Shown: one piece after another, positions 1 to 13,400 of the stretch | Layout of the letters: each line of letters starts with the position of its first letter | Position numbering within the stretch: position 1 is the first letter of the stretch | From: Blautia sp. | GTDB lineage: Bacteria > Bacillota > Clostridia > Lachnospirales > Lachnospiraceae | Assembly (NCBI GenBank): GCA_022769545.1 | Contig: JALEJS010000022.1 | Coordinates: 61,339 to 125,338, forward strand | Direction of reading: 5' to 3' | Length of the DNA stretch: 64,000 nucleotides | Translations under genes and position numbers: made by a program | The notes under the pieces: model-generated | Databases searched by the model: none | Told to the model about the DNA's origin: nothing | The model's input: the letters and a program-made list of their open reading frames with translations, nothing else

Positions 1-290
1 TTTACGGTCATCTTTTAATGCTGACCATGGTGACTTGTTTTTGATTTTTGGGGATTACGGTCATTTTTTAACTCTGACCATGGTGACTTGATTAAGATTT
101 TTAGAATTACAGTCATCTTCTGGCTCTGTCCATGGTGACTTGATTGAGATTTTTAGAATTGCAGTCATCTTCTGACTCTGTCCATGGTGACTTGATTGAG
201 ATTTTTTAGATTTACAGTCATCTTCTGGCTCTGTCCATGGTGACTTGATTGAGATTTTTTAGAATTGCAGTCATCTTCCGGCTCTGACCG
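1..290. repeat. Tandem repeat, 52-53 bp unit, at least five copies
   Basis: Direct inspection shows a 52-53 bp unit repeated head to tail. The anchor CCATGGTGACTTG recurs with CCATGG at 25, 78, 130, 182 and 235, and a degenerate sixth unit begins near 287. Each unit also carries a TCATCTT(C/T)TG-like segment. The first two units contain GGTCA...TGACC, which can form a short stem just before CCATGG; later units lose perfect pairing. The unit is not a multiple of three and has no ribosome site, so coding is unlikely. It lies downstream of the rpsI terminator and continues off the left window edge, so total copy number is unknown. Confidence 0.9.
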
Positions 291-340
291 GGTGATCTGA
301 ATATAGAATAATAGTATCTGCGACCAATGATCTGACCAGA

Positions 341-375
341 TATAAAGAAATCCCGGAAACCGAAGTTCCCGGGAT
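341..375 (-). terminator. Rho-independent terminator after rpsI
   Basis: On the minus strand an 11 bp stem (starting ATCCCGGGAAC) with a TTCG tetraloop spans 350-375. It is followed by a T-rich stretch (TTCTTTATA). It lies about 30 nt past the rpsI stop and should end the rplM-rpsI transcript. Confidence 0.9.
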
Positions 376-405
376 AAATATCTTTTGTAATCGTTCCACA
401 AACGA

Positions 406-798
406 TTAACGTTTGCTGAACTGAGGTGCACGTCTTGCTGCTTTGAGACCGTACTTCTTACGCTCTTTCATACGCGGATCACGAGTAAGATATCCGGCAG
501 CTTTCAGAACCGGTCTGTACTCAGCATCTACTTCCAGAAGAGCTCTGGAGATACCATGTCTGACAGCACCAGCCTGTCCGGTGTATCCACCGCCTTTTAC
601 GTTAACAAGAACGTCATATTTGCCTTCGGTATCGGTTGCTACCAGCGGCTGACGAACGATAACCTTCAGTGTCTCTAATCCAAAATAGTCATCGATATCT
701 CTTTTATTGATTGTGATTTTTCCTGTACCAGGTGTAAGATATACTCTTGCGATCGATTTTTTTCTTCTTCCTGTTCCGTAGAATTTTGCGCTAGCCAA
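406..798 (-). CDS. rpsI: 30S ribosomal protein S9
   Basis: This 130-residue protein is full length for bacterial S9 and binds 16S rRNA in the head of the small subunit. It has the family N-terminus ([16 protein letters not shown]) and the typical C-terminal stretch [24 protein letters not shown], whose basic tail reaches the ribosomal P site. The start codon is TTG (796-798), with a good AGGAGG site about 8 nt upstream; no ATG gives a complete N-terminus. The gene follows rplM by 16 nt, so the two are co-transcribed as in nearly all bacteria, and a strong terminator follows. Identification is secure. Confidence 0.98.
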   Translation of the reverse strand: MASAKFYGTGRRKKSIARVYLTPGTGKITINKRDIDDYFGLETLKVIVRQPLVATDTEGKYDVLVNVKGGGYTGQAGAVRHGISRALLEVDAEYRPVLKAAGYLTRDPRMKERKKYGLKAARRAPQFSKR

Positions 799-814
799 TG
801 TTTTCTACCTCCTC

Positions 815-1243
815 TTAAAATGTTAATGCTTCCGGTTTCTGAGCTGCATGTTTGTGATCCGGGCCTGCATAAACGTGCAGTTTTGTGTACATCTGTCTTC
901 CAAGAGGTCCCTTGGGAAGCATACCCTTCACTGCCAGCTCCACAACCTTCTCAGGTTTCTTTGCCAGCATTTCTTTTAATGTAGTCTCTTTCATACCGCC
1001 TACATAATCGGAGTGATTGTAGTAAATCTTCTGATCCAGTTTCTTACCTGTAACTTTGATCTTGTCAGCGTTAACTACGATAACATAATCACCTGTATCA
1101 ACATGTGGTGTAAACTGAGGTTTGTTTTTTCCTCTTAAAACGCTTGCCACACCGGATGCCAGACGGCCAAGTGTGCAGCCTTCAGCGTCAACGACATACC
1201 ATTTTCTCTCGATTTTATCTGGATTAGCCATATAAGTCTGCAT
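815..1243 (-). CDS. rplM: 50S ribosomal protein L13
   Basis: This 142-residue protein matches L13, an early-assembly protein of the large subunit. Recognisable segments are the [16 protein letters not shown] N-terminus, the [12 protein letters not shown] segment, [10 protein letters not shown] and the MLPKGPLGR motif. ATG at 1243 is preceded by AGGAGGGAAAACC, which fixes the start. It is the first gene of the rplM-rpsI operon, behind a near-consensus promoter and a structured leader of about 160 nt. In many Firmicutes truA lies directly upstream; here the giant adhesin gene lies between. Confidence 0.98.
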   Translation of the reverse strand: MQTYMANPDKIERKWYVVDAEGCTLGRLASGVASVLRGKNKPQFTPHVDTGDYVIVVNADKIKVTGKKLDQKIYYNHSDYVGGMKETTLKEMLAKKPEKVVELAVKGMLPKGPLGRQMYTKLHVYAGPDHKHAAQKPEALTF

Positions 1244-1406
1244 GGTTTTCCCTCCTGTAATTTATCTACAATGTCTGCATAACTGCGGTTCCCCGCAAAA
1301 TATCTGATTATCTGCAGCCGTGCATAATCCGCGGAAATGTCCGAAACCGCTGTAAAAACAGCATCACCGGGGCTATTGGTTCTGCTGCCTTCGCACTACG
1401 CCACAT
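1244..1406 (-). promoter_or_regulatory. Structured 5' leader of rplM (possible L13 leader)
   Basis: The predicted transcript has about 160 nt before rplM. It contains several inverted repeats, including GCGG-GGAA-CCGC nested inside a longer CTGC...GCAG / ATAA...TTAT pairing that ends about 35 nt before the start codon, and a GCGG...CCGC hairpin further upstream. Known L13 leaders in Firmicutes are autoregulatory RNAs at this position. Assignment to that family is inferred from position and structure, not from a covariance match. Confidence 0.5.
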
Positions 1407-1412
1407 TGAGTA

Positions 1413-1441
1413 ATTATATTATAAGCCTCAGAACCTGTCAA
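1413..1441 (-). promoter_or_regulatory. Sigma-A promoter of rplM-rpsI
   Basis: Perfect TTGACA (1436-1441), 17 nt spacer, perfect TATAAT (1413-1418). The start site is predicted near 1406. This is the best promoter in the window, as expected for ribosomal protein genes. Confidence 0.9.
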
Positions 1442-1485
1442 TAGTTTTTTCCCCGTTTTCCGGCATATTTTTCCTGTCTTTCCGC

Positions 1486-4400
1486 CTATTTTTCCCGTCC
1501 TTCTCTCCTGCGGATTTTCTTCCGGCCGATTCCCATTGCACCGGAGGCAGCAAACACCATCAGCAGCATCCAGGCCAGCACACTGGTCTCATCCCCCGTG
1601 CGGGCCGCGTTTGCCTTTGTGGTATTGTCCGCAGGGTTCTTGTTGGAAGCCGCCGGAGCAGCCGGTTCCGTGATGACGGCTGTCGGACTTATCGCTGGTT
1701 CCTCTTTCGGTTCCTCCGGAAGAATATTGATCACATTCGTCTCATACTCCATTCCGCCCGGCTCGATTTCGATCGGTTCGTCCGGATTCACAGGTTCATA
1801 GCCAAAGCTCTGGTATGCCTCGTCCTCTTCCCGGATAACCACGCCATTTTCATCGTAAACCTCCGCAACATAGTAGGTTCCCGCCGGAAGCTCTTCAAAT
1901 TCCACATAATTCTGATTACGCATCACGATTTCCATGGGTGGTCTCACCATTTCCGTGTATTCAGCATCTGCGAACAATGCCACCCAGAAGCTCTCGTTCT
2001 CTGCGGAAGCTTCCTTACCCTCGGCATCCTGCACGGTTTTTACGACACATATTTTTCCGTCTTTTTCCATCGGACGCGACGGCGGAAGATCCTGATAATG
2101 ATTTACGATAACCGAAGAGGCATCTGTCTGCGCACTGTTCAGGACAACCTCACGGCTGCTGATTGAAATATCCAGGAAGCCTTCGATCGAATCCAGCGGG
2201 AGACCGGCATCGGTCGTCTCGGCAACATAATAGGTTCCCATATCCAGATCATCGAATTCCACGGTACAGGAATAATGTCCATTCATTGCCAGGGCTTTTA
2301 CCTCCGATACTCTGCTGCTTAAGTCTGCATCGCGGAACAGTGCCACATAATACACTTCATCAAAGCCCTGAACCTCACCCGCCAGCTGAGTCACCTTTGT
2401 CACAGTGATTTTTCCGCGAGGAGGCACTTTTATCTCTGTGTCCTTCTTATCCACCATGACAAGCGGTTCCATCCGGGAGTCCATGACAAATTTTATGTCG
2501 GAAGACAACAGATAACCTTGCGGAGCCGCTGCCTCGATCAGGGTATACTCTTTTCCGACTGTCAGCTTTCCGGTCACTTCGTGTGCCTTTCCGTCTGTGT
2601 TCCAGATATCAACCGTTGTTCCTTCTTCATCCACAATTGCCAGACAGGCGCCGGAAAGTGCTTTCCCATTTTCATCCTGTTTCAGAATCAGAAGCTCCGT
2701 CTGTTCATCTGCAACCTGAATTTCCGTTCCGTTTTCCCACAGCGTCAGTGCACCATCCCCGTCTGAAAGCAGCCGGATCGTCCCATCCGGAAGAATCAGG
2801 AAAGAACACTCCGCCTCTTCCGGCAATACCCGATAGCCATCCGGAGATTTTGTCTCCGTCAGAGTATAGGTATTCCACTCTCCTTCCTCTGCAAAAGACG
2901 GCGTATAAAGCCACAATCCGTCCAGCCCGGAAATAGTTTCTGCGGTAACTTTTTCCTTTTTCGACGTGCCGTCTGCAAAGGAACCGGAAATAACAAACTC
3001 GGCACCCGACAGTTCTTTTTCTTTATTTTCCGCCGCCACCTTAGACAGACGGATTTCCACCGGCGTGTCGTATACGACGATTGTTTCCTCACTGCAGAGG
3101 TAAACCGCACCGTCCGAAGCTTCTTCCGGCACCACATTTCCGGACGGTGAAACGGTAAATCTCAGCGATACGGACGGCAGTTCATATCCGGCAGGCGCCT
3201 TTGTCTCCGTCAGCGTATAGACCACTTTGTCCTCCGGCTCTGCATCCGGATCTGTATAAATCCAGAGACCATCCAGGCCGGTAATTTCCGCCACGCCGTC
3301 TTCTCCTCTTAACACAACGGATTTTGTAGTTTCTCCGTCTGCAAACTGTCCGTCGATCCGGAACTCTGCTCCGTCAAGAAGGTGCTCCGGATACCGGATA
3401 TCTGCCTTCTCCAGACGGATACCCGTCTTTTTGTCCTGCATGGTCAGACAGATCGCACCATCCTTCTTCTCATATCCAAAAGGTGACTGATCCTTCTGAT
3501 ATTCCATATCATCACAGGTCAGGAGATCTGCCGATCCGTCCTTCTCCACCCGGAAGCTCAGCACAGAAGAACTGCACTCATATCCATATGGTGCAAAGGT
3601 TTCCTGAATGTGATAGGTCTCCCCGATCATCAGCTGTGCATACAGTATTTTTCTCACATAATTCTCCGAAGCAGGATCTGTCGTCACAGATACGGCAGTG
3701 TCCGCTCCAAGAACCGCAAAATTACCGCTCACGGAGAATTCCGCATAATGGATCTGTGTATTTCCGATGGTCTCTCCTTCCGGATCATCGGCATCCTTCT
3801 TCCGGATATCCAGCACGACCGGCAAATCCTTCATGACAATCAGCGCTTTGCCGTCGGAATCCTGCATCACGGAATATGCCGTTTCTTCTGCATGGTCTTC
3901 GGTCTGTGTATCATCATTTTCCTCTCCGGAAACCGGTGTCAGGCTGCCGTCTTCCTCCACGCGGAAGAAAAACAGTTCCTCGTTCAGCTGATATCCTTTC
4001 GGAGCAGCAATTTCCTTAATCGAATATGTCTTTCCATAAATCAGCTGCCTGTACAGCTGTTTTGCAATATGATTTTCTGCGTCGGAATCTGTGGTCACCC
4101 GTACTGTCGTCTCATCCAGTTCTGCAAAGCTGCCATCCACACAGGATACCTCAAATTCCGCATAGCCGATCACTTCATTTCCCAGTGCATTTTTCTGTTC
4201 ATCCAGCGCATCGGTTTTCAGCAGGTCCACTGCCACCGGTCTGTCGTACATGGCAATGACTGCGGTACCGTCATCGTTCTGCGAAACAGAATACGGCGAT
4301 TTACCGTCTTCATATGCCTCTGTTCCGTAGCGTACCGGTGTCAGAGTTCCGTCGTTCTCCACATGCACCGTCAGCGGAATGCGCTCCAGTTCGTATCCGT

Positions 4401-7400
4401 CTGGTGCGGCAATTTCTTCTATCATATACTCCTGTCCGGCAGTCAGTTCCCGGTACAATACCTTTTTCGCACAATTATCTGCATCCGGATCTGTTGTCAC
4501 CTCCAGATATGTCTGCATACTTTCCGCGAAGCTGCAGCCGGAAGCCGGCGTAATCCGGAACACGGCATATCCGATCCGGTCATTTCCTGTCGGCAGCGTA
4601 TCATCCGGGCGGTCAGCATCTCGCTTTATCAGATCCATTTCGACAGGATGATCCTGAATCGTCAGCGTGATCACACCGCCTGCATCTGTGGTACCCGGAA
4701 GGGCTGTCCTTCCATCCTCCTGCGTCAGCGTTCCGTCTTCCATCACCCTAAAGGTTATATCGGCAGCCTGTTCATAGCCGGCCGGCGCTTTTGTTTCTGA
4801 AATCACATATGTATTTCCGGCAATCAGCTCACTGTCCAGCCGTGTCTGTGCCGCCGGGTCCTGCGTGATTTCAATGAAAGCTGCGCCGCTTCGGAACGCA
4901 CTGCCCTCTTTCGGGGTTATGGTAAAGGTATATTCTTTCTGTAAAACAGGCATTCCGTTTTCATCCGCCTTGATGATCCGCATTTCCACCGGACGGTTGC
5001 GAACCGATACCACATTGCCGTCCTGCACAACATTCAGCGGTTTTTCCGGTTCCAAAGAGAGCATTCCTTCATCACTCATTTTCACGGTTACTGTTTCGGT
5101 CTTTTCATAGCCGGCAGGCGCGGATACTTCCTCCAGCACATAAGTTTTTCCTCCGATCAGGTGACCGCTCAGAACGAACGGCCTGTCTGCCTGAGAGATC
5201 CACTTCAGTGTTTTCTGTTCCTCATCGTATTCGGCCTGGAAGCCTTCATATTCCCCGGATGCCAATTCCTGGGGCAATTTCTCTGTGTTGGCAAATTCGC
5301 CGCACAGGGTAAAGACCGCTCCCGAAAGTGATACGGATCCGTCCTGCGTGACTTTCTGTATCGAAATCCGGTTTTTCTCGTTGATGATCATAGTGTTGCC
5401 GGTATCACTGGTAAAGCTGTATGTCAGCTTCTGCGCATGGATCTGTGCCGTCCTTGTAGCTGTTGTCAGCTGATATCCTTCCGGCGGAACCAGTTCCCGG
5501 ATCACATATGTATCCCAGAGAAGATTTTCGAAAACAGCTTCCCCTTTCACCGTGCTTCCCAGTCCGTCAGAGGTGGTCACTGTATAATTATGTGCTCCCT
5601 CCGTTCCGTCCGGAACCACTTTTCCATTGAGCACCTGGACAGGAATATCTCCCTGCTCTCCATGGAAGAGTCCGAAGACTGCTCCACAGAGGGCTTCTCC
5701 GTCGGTATTTACCTTTCGGATCCGGATGGATCCGGTTTCCCGTTCATTTCGAACGGTAACACCCGTATGTGCATCACTGTCATATGTATAATTTTCTGCC
5801 GTGCCGGAGGCAAAAACAGCCTCTCCGTTTTCATTTACCGTAAAATAAAGCGGTTCCGGTATGTGATATCCTGCCTGCTTTGTCTCTGTCAGCGTATAGG
5901 AATGATTCTGCAGCAGTCTCGCCTGCCCGTTCGGAGCATCTCCCCGGAGTGTTATGACCCCATTCTGATCTGTGGTGAGCTTCCACGGACTGCCTGTTCC
6001 CTGGGGCGCAGTTTCATCGGTAAGTGTAAATTCCACGCCAGAGAGAACCGCTTCATCTGTTCCGTCTTTTTTCGTCAGCGTAATCTGTATCGGATCATTT
6101 TTCACAAGGATTTCTGTCCGGCTTTCTCCCACTGCGGCATATCCGCCGGACGACACAAAGGAATTTTTACCGGAATCCGTCACGTTTCCGTTTTTCTCTA
6201 TGATGAATTCCACCGGTGTATTCCAGAGAACATAGCCTTCTGCTGCCTTCACCTCTGTGATCCGGTAGGTTCCGCCTCCTTCCAGTCCGAATTCCGGTCC
6301 GTCCAGGAAAATACATCCGGCAGCTGCATCTGTGAGCCTGGACGTCTGCAGAGGAATCGTGTCTGTATCTTTCAGATACACCCATCCATCCTCTGTTTTC
6401 TTCTCCAGTGTAAATTCCGCACCCTCCAGCGGAGCTCCTCCGTCGAGCGCAGTCACCTTTTTCAGTGAAATGGAAACCGGATCATTTTCAAAAATAACCG
6501 TATCCGAATTTTTCCCGTTTTTCTGCTGCACATATGCAGAATCATCCGATCCTGATATTTTCGTCAGTGAACGCACGGTTCCGTCTTCTGCCATCACAAG
6601 CTCATACACTGCATCCGAAACACGATAACCCACCGGTGCCGTTTCTTCTTTCAGTTCGTACTTTTCACCGGCTGCCAGGTCCCCCTTTCTCAATACCTGT
6701 GTCTGATCTGCGGGAATCTGTTCTGAGCCGGAGATATATTTTGTCGTTTTTTCCGTCAGTGTACTGTCGGTTTCCCGGAAACAGCCGGTAACGCTAAGAA
6801 GCAGCCCTTCCTGATCCGGAATGTCCCCACCTCCGGCCGCCTGCTTGTGAATGATCAGAGACTGCTGTCTGTCATTTACCGAAACCTTTCCGGCACTGCA
6901 GACAAAATCTCCGTCAGAACCATCCGCAGTCACCGTTCCGTCTCCGGCAAGGGTGAAGCAGTATCCCCTGCCTCCTGCCGTCTCATAGCCTTTCGGCAGC
7001 ACACTCTCGTCTGTCAGCTCATATGTTCCCACCGGAAGTCCGGTAATGGAAACTGCCCCCTCGGAAGCAGAGCCGCATGTTATCTGAATTTCCGATTTCC
7101 CACCATCTGTCTCCATCTTTTTGGTAACACGGTAGCTTTCCTTACCGTTCGCGTCCCTCGTCCAGGTCAGCGTCCACGTTCTGACATCCACACCGCCTGC
7201 CGCAGTTCCACGGAAAACAAGCGTGGTATGATTCAGATTCTGTCTGCCGCTTTCCTGTTCTCCTGTTTTATTCAGTGTGAAACAGGTCTGCGTGTTGGTG
7301 ATCGACTCTTCATCCAGAGCCTTTGAAGAATCCTCCCCGGAATACACCGGATCCAGATAACCGTCTGTCCGCTTTTCTTCCACGCTGTAGGAATACGCAT

Positions 7401-10400
7401 TTCCGGAAGGATCTGTCTTGGGAAGCCCTGCGATTTCCCATGTCCAGACATCTGCATTTTCTTCCCATCTGAGTTCCGGCATTCCGTTTTCCTGTGGCTG
7501 CCAGAGGAAGCGGCTCCAGATATTCGTCCCGGCAGTGCGGGCGTACAGAATCAGCTGTATCTCATCCGATGTCGGACGGAACAAACCGGAATTACTGTTG
7601 TCCTCCCATATCTTTGTGCCGGAAATGCTGCAGGTATCCAGCCGATTGGTAATATCTGTCCCGAAGGTGCCGTCTGCCTTCTGTTCCGACAGAATTTCCT
7701 GACCCTCCCCGTCCTGAGGATACTCCGTGAAATAGTTCTTTTTCAGCACGGAATTCTCAGCAATAACCTCTTTTGCATAATACTGCCATGTGATCTCGGT
7801 TCCGTTTCCTTCCTCCAGAGATACATATGTCTTTTTCGGAAGACCCGACACGGTCGCTTCTCCCTGATCCGTGTCTGCACTGCCGGAAATGGTCACTGTC
7901 AGTTTTCCCTTTCCGGTTCTGTCCTTCACCGGCTGATCGAGAGCAGTTCTCTGCTCCTGTGTCAGCCCGGACATCGTCTCCAGCGGTCTTTTCCATATTT
8001 CCATGCTCACCGTCCAGTTTCCGTTTTTCATCGGACGAAGACCAAACTGATTCTGATGATCTCCCTGCCAGTACTTTTTCACACACAGAGATGTCTGATT
8101 GTTCCCGCTGATGGCATTTACGATCACGGTTTTTGTGCTGCTGTACTGCGCGGTGATTGTATAATTGTCATTTCCTCCGGAAGCATAGATTCCTGCTTCC
8201 AGATTTTCTTCCGAAAACGGCGGAATCCGCTCTTCACCGATTTTTACTTCCACTGCGCGGTAGGAGAATTCCAGGAAAGTCCCGCTTTCTTCGTCCAGAT
8301 ATCTCTTCGGAAGTTTTTCCCATTTGTAAGAAGGCGTGTCATCCGCAGATTTTGAAGCAAGCGTCACCTCCCATTCCGGATACGGAATCTCATAATCTCT
8401 TTCCGGTCCGAAATATTCTGCTGCATCCATCCAGGTTCCATCTGCTTCTTTCACCTGAAGCTTCATGGTGACTTCATCCATCTGCATATTCCGGTTGAAG
8501 TTCTCCCATTTTTTCTGCACGGTATGAGATGTGTACAAGTCATTCCGGAGTGCCTTTGCCGCACTTACAGAGCCGAGATCTGCAGAATTTTCTTCTCCCG
8601 GTTCCGAAGAGGAATCCTGTTTCTTTACAGGTGCACAGACCCATCCGCTGTTCCGTGATTCCGGATCATAATTCCGGATTCTCTCATCTGCCGCTCCATC
8701 GGCAGTTATTTCCTCCACCAGATACTCCCACAGTTCCCCGTTCACCGCATACTGATCCAGGCCACTGATTGCATATGTCCAGGTATCGGTATCCGTATCA
8801 CTCCAGGAGACCTGAATCGGATTATGATTATAGCGGCCACTGCTCACAATGGCTTCTCCCCAGACAAACGCATCGTCAGAACTGCTCACATCACCGGTCG
8901 CAGTAAAAAGGAGTTCTTTTTCAATGGCTGTCCCGGTATCCCGCGCTGCTCTGCGGTATACCGCAGTCGTCAGCACTTCCGGACGTGTGGCAAAGGTATT
9001 GGAATAATCTTCCCACTGTTTTGTGCCGGTCAGACGGAAATGATTCTGAGGATTCCGATACTCATTCCGGAACCGGATATCCGGTTCCGCATGATCCGGA
9101 CCCTTTTCCTCTTCCGAGGCGGGATAGAAGGGACCGGCAATGACCGCCGCATTCGGATTCAGCTTCCGGATCTCGGAGCAGACCTCTTCCATGTCTTTGG
9201 TATCGGTAATCTTTTTGTCTTCGTATCCGCTGCCCACATCCTGACGGACATATCCGCCTACCGTATTTTCCACGATATAATATTCATATTCTGAACCATT
9301 GGCAGCATAGATCGGAAGATTCCGGAAAACCATCTCAGATGTGGCATCTGAATTTGCATTGTAAACCAGAGGATTCGCAAATTCATCATCCTGCACATCT
9401 GCCAGTTTCAGATCCGACCATACCATCCGGCTGCTGCTGTTTCCGCTTTCGTCTGTCACTGCAGTCTTTTTCTGATATCTCCAGTACAGAGAATATTTTG
9501 CTTTCGGATAACGGATCTGTGTCCAGTCCTCCGGAACGATCCACTCCTTATCCACGGTCAGCGTACCGCCGCCTCCGTCATAGGTATTTTCAATCAGATA
9601 GGCATTGATCCTGGAGGAACCCACCGGATAGGCCTCAGAAATATGTTCCGCATCACTGACAACCGTCTCTGCCGCACAGTATGTATACAGATTTCCGTTT
9701 TCATCATATTTGGCAAGCCGGGCATCAATTACCGCTTCATCACTCACCGCCTGTCCGCTTTCGTCCAGTGCCTGACCGTACTGATTATTCTCACCGGCAA
9801 AATTCAGCCGGAATTTCACATCGGTATGATCGCTTTTTACTTCCCGGATGCAGGCGCTGTATTCCCAGCCGTTTACAGAGGATGCTCCTGTCAGCGGTTC
9901 TCCCGTAACCTCATCATAGGGGACATCCGGCTGTCCATTATCCAGATATACCGGTGATGAGACCTGATTCTGCTCACAAAGCGCACCGGAGCTTCTCAGC
10001 AGATAGAGCCGGAGAACCGGAAGCTCCGATGCCGCAAACGAATTCGGCACGTTTTTCCAGATCTTCGTCCCGTCAATCCGCACCACATTCCGGATCTGAT
10101 TCACAAAGGTACCGGATTCCTTCAGAACCTGCTTTCCGTCTGAAGCTGTCATAACAATATTCAGAGGATTTCCCTCTTCATCTGTTTCCCCCTTGTCCCG
10201 GTTTTCAACCGAATAGGAGACTCCGAGAATTCCGTCATTTTTATAAACCGGAGTGACCTCCGAGTAATCGGCATATGCCCCCTTCTGTCCATACCAGTAC
10301 CTTGGTGCCAGATAATCCAGCTTGGAATAATTTACCAGCATACCTTCCCAGGCATAATACTGTATTTCATATCCTTCTTCATCATATTTCGGAAGATTCC

Positions 10401-13400
10401 GGAATTCACAGGTCCACTCATAATCGCTCTGTACCGATACAAGCGTATTGTCCTCTTCCTCTGTCGTATCCTTGCTCCATTTTACCGGTTTGTATCCGGA
10501 AGGCTCCGGTGCTTTTCCGTTGATGCTCTGGTACAGCGTCAGATAAATATCCGGACGTTCCCCTCTCTCAAAGCGCCATGCATCTTTCCAGAGCTTGTGG
10601 AATGCAGCAGTCTTTGTTCCGGACACCTTATTGGTCACCGAGTACTGTCCCAGATCCTCCGTATGCTGAGCAGGACCTTCCTCATACGATGTCTCCAGAA
10701 CTTCCGCGGCACCGCCATAGTCATTCTGTTTCAGAAGTCCCTCACTGTCGTTTTCCACCAGACGGTAATGAACAACCTTTCCATGAACATCGTATTTCGG
10801 CAAGTTGTAAAAACAGATCGTCTCTGTGTTTGTCTCCACCGCCGTTCCGTTTTCCGACGTAACGATACTTCCACCCTTTAATTTCTGTATCCGGTTTACC
10901 GGCTGCCCAGCCTTGTCCAGAATTTCACGCTTCAGCTGCGGTACCGTTTCCAGCCCGTTCAGGATTACTTCTGTCCCGTCCTCACTGAAGCCGATTTCTG
11001 TCTCTGCGTCTCCCGGCAGAAGCTCAATGGATGCTTCGAAGGAAGCCCGTTCCTCCATGGAACGACCTCCGTCCACCCATGTTTTCGTAACCTCCAGATT
11101 AACGGTTCCGACACGGCGGTTGGTCACCACATAATATCCGTACGGATCCACAGACGGATTGTCCGGTTCGATATCTTCCGAAGACTTGTCTGTATAGCTG
11201 GGATAATCAATATAATAAATATGCTCTTCCGTGCCGATGTAGCTTCCCCTCTCACCCTGTGCGGCATCTGCCGCCGTATCCGGAAAAAGGCTGTACTGTG
11301 TACAGGGAATGCCATACTGTCTGCTTACCGTTCCCTGCTCCGTATCCTCCTCATGGACAGAGACATCCTCTCCCATCTGCACTTCCACAATATAATAGGA
11401 TCCGTCCTGATAGATGTCCTCTGCTCCCGGCATCCGGTCCGGATTTGCCGATTTCCACATTTCCAGATCTGACGGAATTCCATCCACCAGGTATTCCGTG
11501 ACATCCACCCGGGCATTTTCCCAGTTTGTTTTTTCGGAAAGACAGATTCTTTCTGCAACCTTTGCCTTCGGATATTTTCCTTCCGGATCCGCCTCTCTCC
11601 ACACGTCCACATAAACCGGTTTTCTGCATCCGGAGTCTCCGTCATCCAGCCAGTCCTTACGGATTTTGATCTGTTTATGGATCCCGGACGGAACATTCAC
11701 CACCCGCGCTGTGTTGTTGGTGGTAACGGTTTTTTCCGCCGTTCCGGTCTCCGTAAACACTCTGTCCGCCGTAAGTGTTTCATTATACTGACAGTCATCC
11801 AGCCGATATTCTTTTCCATCCGGAGTGGTGTAGGTTTTCTCCATGGCAAAATAATAATATTTCACACCTCGCGGATCATATTTGGGGAGATTTTCGATCG
11901 CAACTCTCCACCCGGTTTCACTGGTCAGCGTATAGGTTCCATAAGGCTCGTACCCTCCATCCAGCACTTTATACACAAGATCAAAGGTCGCACAAAAGCC
12001 CTTCAGTTTATCCGGGTCCGTAATCTCAGCTCCCGTCTCATCCTTCCAGATTTTCTCCAGAATATAACTGGTCGAGCCCACCAGCTGGTTGGTGATTACA
12101 CCCTGCTCCTCGTCAACGACGGATATATAATGCTCTTCTCCGTCTTCCAGAAGCTCTCCGTTTTCTTCTCTGCTGTGGTTCAGAAGGAACTGGGGACAGC
12201 CGTTTTCATCCAGAATCTGTTCTCCGCCTTCCGTCCGCAGAAACAGGCTGCCTTTCGCCATTGCCGTTTCCAGATCGCTGCCCTGATAAACAGCCGTCTC
12301 CGCCCACCGGTATTCCAGCTCCCGTCCAAGTGCATCGTACCGCGGCATTTTCGCTTCCACCGGACGCGTCAGCTGTTCCGCCGAAAATCCGGATACATAC
12401 CGGATGACTTCCGTATCCGCATATGCCTGTGCTTCCTGACCTTCCTTTGCCAGCACCCGGCTCTGAAGCGTCATTTCCACATACACATCTTCCAGCTCGG
12501 ACTGATGTGCCGCTGCCATCCATGTTTTCTTCCATTTCGGTGTCACCGTTCCGATATGACGGTTACTCAGAATTCCTCCGTCATACAGTGAAACATCTTC
12601 CTCTTCGCGAACATTGCCGGGGCATTTGTCATTTTTCACGGCAAAAACCATGTTTCCGTTTTCGTCCTCTTCCCGGAGAACTTCCCCGAAAACCTGTTCA
12701 TAGGTATCGCCGCCCTCCGAGTACTCTCTGACAAAATAGACATATGCCTGACCATCGGAATCATATTTCGGAAACCTGCGGATCGGGCCGAAATCCCCCT
12801 TGGTGATCTCGATTTTCACTCCTGACGGGGCCGTATTATCCGGGCTGCACTCTGCCGCCTTACCCGTATCATCATATATCACGGATGCTTTTTTATAATT
12901 TCCGCCATTCTGCGGGGAATATCTCCACAGTCCCCACGTTATGGAAGGACGCTCTGCAGACTCGTCATCCAGCCAGATCTTATAAGCATGGAACGATCCG
13001 GGGCCGGACAGTGTGAGATGTATGGTGCCTCCGTTATAGCATGCTTTTGTCTGTGATCCCTGATTGGGAGACTCTGCATTATCATATTCCAGACGATAAT
13101 AATCCTTCCTGGGATCCGCCACACCAACAGCCTCCGGCACAAGCTGTGCCCGGTCTTTGGACGAATCTCCCGTCACTTCCTCCCGGGTAAGGCAATGCAT
13201 CTCCCATGTAATGGGAGTCTGTGAACATGTAAAAGAAGGCAGTCCGGTAACTGTTATCGTGCATCCATCCATGCTCCAGCCTCCTGCCGGAAGCTCAGAA
13301 CCTGCATCGTTTCCTTCGAGAATACGGATGCCGTAATCCCGGTTCAGCTGACAGACCATCGGATTTCCCTCTGCATCCAGACCATGCATGGTGAAATTGT

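Noticed and set aside
1..290. Tandem array considered as CRISPR
   Set aside because: Units are contiguous with no unique spacers of constant length.
165..431. Minus-strand open frame running through the tandem repeat and the rpsI end
   Set aside because: Repeat unit is not a multiple of three, there is no ribosome site, and the frame overlaps rpsI and its terminator.
3610..4800. Long plus-strand open frames opposite the adhesin gene (also 5437-6468, 11677-12591)
   Set aside because: They mirror a repeat-rich real gene, contain no family signatures and lack ribosome sites.
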